64,000 nt of DNA from Rhynchospora pubera (Eukaryota; Streptophyta; Magnoliopsida; Poales; Cyperaceae), in contig CM051463.1 in NCBI GenBank assembly GCA_028095005.1, forward strand, positions 8,671,052-8,735,051. The letters are read 5' to 3'. Of this stretch, positions 61,110-64,000 are shown one piece after another. Position numbers and translations under genes: made by a program. Position 1 is the stretch's first letter; each line of letters opens with the position of its first letter. The notes under the pieces were generated by a model that was not told the origin of the DNA, searched no databases, and saw only the letters and a list, made by a program, of their open reading frames with translations.

Positions 61110-61482
61110 CTAAGGGAGTGGCTAGTGTCAAACATATAAGACACATACACTTTTGCAACACAATAAAATTTTAATTTTAAGATTAGAATCGCCAATCCAA
61201 ACCGTTCAATTTGTTCTACGTTATAAAATCTTCATGGAGACCAAATTTTATAATTTTTTTTACTATTTTTTTTAAATTTTAAAAATGCTCAATCTAAAAA
61301 GTTATGAACCCTCCATTTTTTTAAATTCGAAAAAAATAGTTGGAAAATTTTAAAAAATATAAAATTTGATTTTCAAGAATATCTTAATATAGAGATTATA
61401 TTGAACGGTTTGGATTGGCCATTTGAATTTTAATGATGGACGTTTGGATCGTGTTTGATGTCCTATATGTTTGATTCTAGCA
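61110..61482. mobile_element. Inverted-repeat MITE bordering the satellite
   Basis: Ends gctagtgtcaaacatataag and, inverted, gctagaatcaaacatatagg. Inner arms mirror each other (ccaatccaaaccgttcaat against attgaacggtttggattgg). One-armed relatives lie at about 606-690 and 11,660-11,810. Confidence 0.8.
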
Positions 61483-61499
61483 TTACTCAAAGGAAATTG

Positions 61500-62195
61500 A
61501 TTAGTGCCATCACACTAATTACCTTTCGCGCAATCGCGCTGCACAACGCCTCAGCGAAGGTCAGAGCAGCGCTCTTCCCCTTTACTCACCCAATGCGTAT
61601 TTTTTTTGTTCATTTCGTTATTATAAGTATTCACTTTATTAGGTACAAATGTTCACTTTGTAGTAGAATTGTTCACTATTTTATAATTGTTCGCTATGTT
61701 CATTTTGTTTTTTATTTTTTTTTGCCAAAAGTTCAGTTTGGTTAATATAAATGTTCTGTTAATTGAGTATAACTGTTCAGTTAGTTGCGACAGAAAATAT
61801 AAATATTATGAGAAAACATGTTTATTTTATTAAGTATAAATATTTAGTTTAGTAAGTATGAATGTTCAGTTTAATAAGTATAAATGTTCAGATATTTATT
61901 TAAATATAAATGTTCAGTTAGTTGCAATAGAAATATAACTGTTATAAGAAAAAAAACCAAGCGAAGGGGTCACGAACCGAACAAAAAACACATGAAAAAA
62001 TTAGAATTGGAAATGAAACGATCCGGTTCAAATTAAATTTTTTTCGATTCTACCCCTGCCTCCTAGCGCACCTTTTGACCACACGCGACTCTGATTCTAG
62101 CGCGATTTTGACGCATTAAACTGAACATTTGTAACATACAACAGCGATGGCAGAGATGGTTTATTCAGCGATGGCAGTTATAATACCTGAAAGAA
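61500..62195. repeat. Degenerate gttcag/gttcact repeats, transposon-derived
   Basis: From about 61,610 to 61,950 the motif aagtataaatgttcagttta recurs in degenerate form at roughly 20-bp intervals. The right side ends with agcgatggcag twice, the terminal motif of the 41.5-kb element, so this is probably a larger relative of it. The open frame at 61,455-61,745 falls in these repeats. Confidence 0.55.
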
Positions 62196-62379
62196 TTAAT
62201 GGGCTGATAATGGGCTTGTAACGAGACATTTCAGCATAGACCGAATTTAGAAATCTTTCCTAAATTAAAGTGATGAACCGTTGTTTTATTTTGTTAACGG
62301 AGAGTCGGAGAACATTTGAGGCGGCGAAACATTTTGATGATATCTGAGACGTCCGATTTGCAACAAATGGACGCGAGAA

Positions 62380-63046
62380 TTTGGCTTTATTAAGAGGCTC
62401 GATTAACGCGATAACGTCTCAAGTCTCAAATAAGAGTAGATCGCTTCCTTCGTCAAAACCCTTTCCTTTGTTGCCTCTCTCTCTCTCTCTCTCTCGCTTT
62501 TCTTTCCGACTAGAATCGCGACGCCTCTTGCCTTCTCTCTTCTGTGTTTGTGGTAAATTGCTCTCTCTCTCTCTCTCGATCTTTTTTGTTTCTCTGATTG
62601 CATATTGTTGGTTCTGGAGAAAGCGAGCATTGGAAAAACACAAAATTTTATGGATTTTATTTATGCCAGAAATTGAATAGACTTCTCCTCAGTCCTCAAT
62701 CTCTGTACGGAACCAACATGAAATTAGTAATTCTTCTTTATTTCCGAATAATTGGGTTGGGGAGGATATAGAGGGCACTAGTATACATGTATCAACCGGA
62801 TGCCTTCCCTCTTGGTACTCGAATTATTGAATTATTGAGTCAGAATTGGTACAGAACTTGCTATTCCTTGCTTGCATGGTTCTTAGACGTCATTTTTGGG
62901 GTTCACTTATTTTTAAATTTTAGGGTTAATTTATAAAATTGTGTCTCTATTTAAAGTGAAAAGATTTGTTAACTATGTTTAAATACAACTCTAACAATTA
63001 ACTGACAAATCGTTGCATGTTGAAAGAAAACAACTGAGCTCTTGCA
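62380..63046 (+). promoter_or_regulatory. Leader region of F-box copy 4
   Basis: CT microsatellites at about 62,475-62,495 and 62,560-62,578 and a likely donor gtggtaaatt (about 62,550) parallel the leaders of copies 1-3. The place of the acceptor reads gttgcatgttgaaag instead of ttgcaggttgaa; the AG of the usual acceptor is changed to AT, so splicing must differ here. The 99-residue frame at 62,381-62,680 is low-complexity leader sequence. Confidence 0.5.
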
Positions 63047-63847
63047 ATGGATGGTCGTCAGCGACGAAAGAAGAGCTCTGATTTTGAATTAAACTCCGAT
63101 TTATTAAGCAGAATGCCACAAGAGATAATCGAAAACATTTTAATCAAACTCCCTATAAAGGAGGCTGTAAGAACTAGCGTCCTTTCGAGCAAATGGAAGT
63201 CCTCGTGGGCGTCAATACCCGACTTGGTGTTCACAGGAAAAATCTCAGAATCTGAGCTGATAAGATCAGTCGATAGTGTATTACTGTTGCACCAGGGTTC
63301 AATTCTGAAATTTGAACTAGTCAGTAGGCAGCTTGCATGTGATGAGGCAATTAACAGATGGCTGCTCGCTTTGTCCAAAAATGGACTGAAGGATCTTCGT
63401 CTCATTTTTTATATCTTTAAGGATTGCCAGGTTCCTTCGAGCCTTTTCTCATGCCACAAACTAGAGCGTCTAGAAATTTCAGGTTGCACCATAAATGCAC
63501 CTGAGTGTTTCCATGGCCTTGAGCTTCTACGGCACCTAACGTTAGGTACTTATATTTTAGAGGGGGTCACCATAGAGAAGTTTGTTTCCAGCTGTCCCTT
63601 GCTGGAGAGCTTGACACTGTTTGGTGTCAAGCATGATCGCCTCATCATCCGTGCACCAAACCTCAAACAACTGATTCTTCTTGAGTCATTTAATGACTTA
63701 ATGTTGGAAACACCAAAACTAAGTTCTGCAACCATCTTTGCCTTTCCTCGTGATTTTGGGGATGATGGATGTAAAGGCAAACTGCTGCACACCATTGGCG
63801 CACTTTCTAATATTGAAGAACTGAGGATAGACTCACAGTTTTGTAAG
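63047..63847 (+). CDS. F-box/LRR/FBD protein, copy 4 (first exon; gene runs off the window)
   Basis: Probable SCF substrate receptor of the same family as copies 1-3. From ATG 63,047 an unbroken 267-codon exon encodes the F-box (SRMPQEIIENILIKLPIKEA...WKSSWA), then leucine-rich segments (VPSSLFSCHKLERLEISGC, APECFHGLELLRHL, SCPLLESLTL, RLIIRAPNLKQL, LMLETPKLSSATIF, SNIEELRI). It ends phase 0 at the conserved GTAAGA donor after 63,847, in the same place as in the other copies. The FBD exon lies beyond 64,000. No lesion is visible in the part present. Confidence 0.88.
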
Positions 63848-64000
63848 GTAAGAGCTACTTGTTTGAAAGTGTTTCATTCAATTACTGCGACTCTGCATAC
63901 GTGAAATCATGATCAAAGAAAAATAAATTCTGGAAATTATAGAACAAAAAAAAAATGAACTATGCTTGCCCAGGGGCCGCTCAGTTGTGTTCTGGAAATA

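Noticed and set aside
61110..61482. A single large element spanning the satellite, based on similar MITE arms at 42.35 and 61.1 kb
   Set aside because: The right copy is a complete two-armed MITE by itself, and the same arms occur at several other places, so the flanking arrangement may be chance.
62381..62680. 99-residue leucine/serine-rich frame that could pass for a signal peptide protein
   Set aside because: It is produced by CT microsatellites in the leader region of F-box copy 4.

Overview
The window is nuclear DNA from a flowering plant, almost certainly a eudicot. It is AT-rich, its genes have GT-AG introns, and its protein families (thaumatin-like, D-type cyclin, F-box/LRR/FBD, DUF295 F-box, PPR) and transposon families (hAT, Mutator-like, Tourist, tRNA-derived SINE, LTR retrotransposon) are typical of plants. 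I cannot name the species from the sequence.

Layout. 0.9-2.5 kb: an intact three-exon thaumatin-like gene (minus). 3.36-5.67 kb: an element with long terminal inverted repeats carrying a frameshifted gene (C2H2 finger, charged helix, three 23-residue repeats). 6.25-8.2 kb: a six-exon D-type cyclin (minus) whose N-terminal LxCxE motif is out of frame with the cyclin box. 9.3-11.1 kb: a solo LTR. 11.2-14.2 kb: a run of MITEs. 14.2-42 kb: an F-box neighbourhood with three tandem F-box/LRR/FBD genes on the plus strand at 16.9, 28.2 and 31.2 kb (the second intact, the first and third broken by small indels), an intact DUF295 F-box gene (20.2-21.3 kb, minus), three degraded minus-strand copies of a family I do not recognise (14.2-15.8, 34.8-35.6, 39.0-39.7 kb), a small basic nuclear-type protein gene (36.8 kb) and a PPR fragment (41.1 kb). 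Mobile elements with readable target-site duplications fill the gaps. 42.6-61.04 kb: a complex satellite array of about 172-bp monomers (roughly 95 copies, about 73% AT) with at least three kinds of higher-order repeat, interrupted by a second solo LTR and a MITE. 63.05 kb to the end: the first exon of a fourth F-box/LRR/FBD gene.

The F-box/FBD genes probably encode substrate-recognition subunits of SCF ubiquitin ligases. Their shared two-exon structure, shared leader intron and shared flanks show that they arose by tandem duplication, with copies then decaying independently. The cyclin and thaumatin-like genes are unrelated neighbours.

The most notable structures are the satellite array with nested higher-order repeats lying between members of one gene family, the captured frameshifted gene in the long-TIR element, and several nested insertions whose empty sites can be read from paralogous copies in the same window. 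Splice sites were placed by eye and repeat boundaries are approximate unless a target-site duplication is stated.
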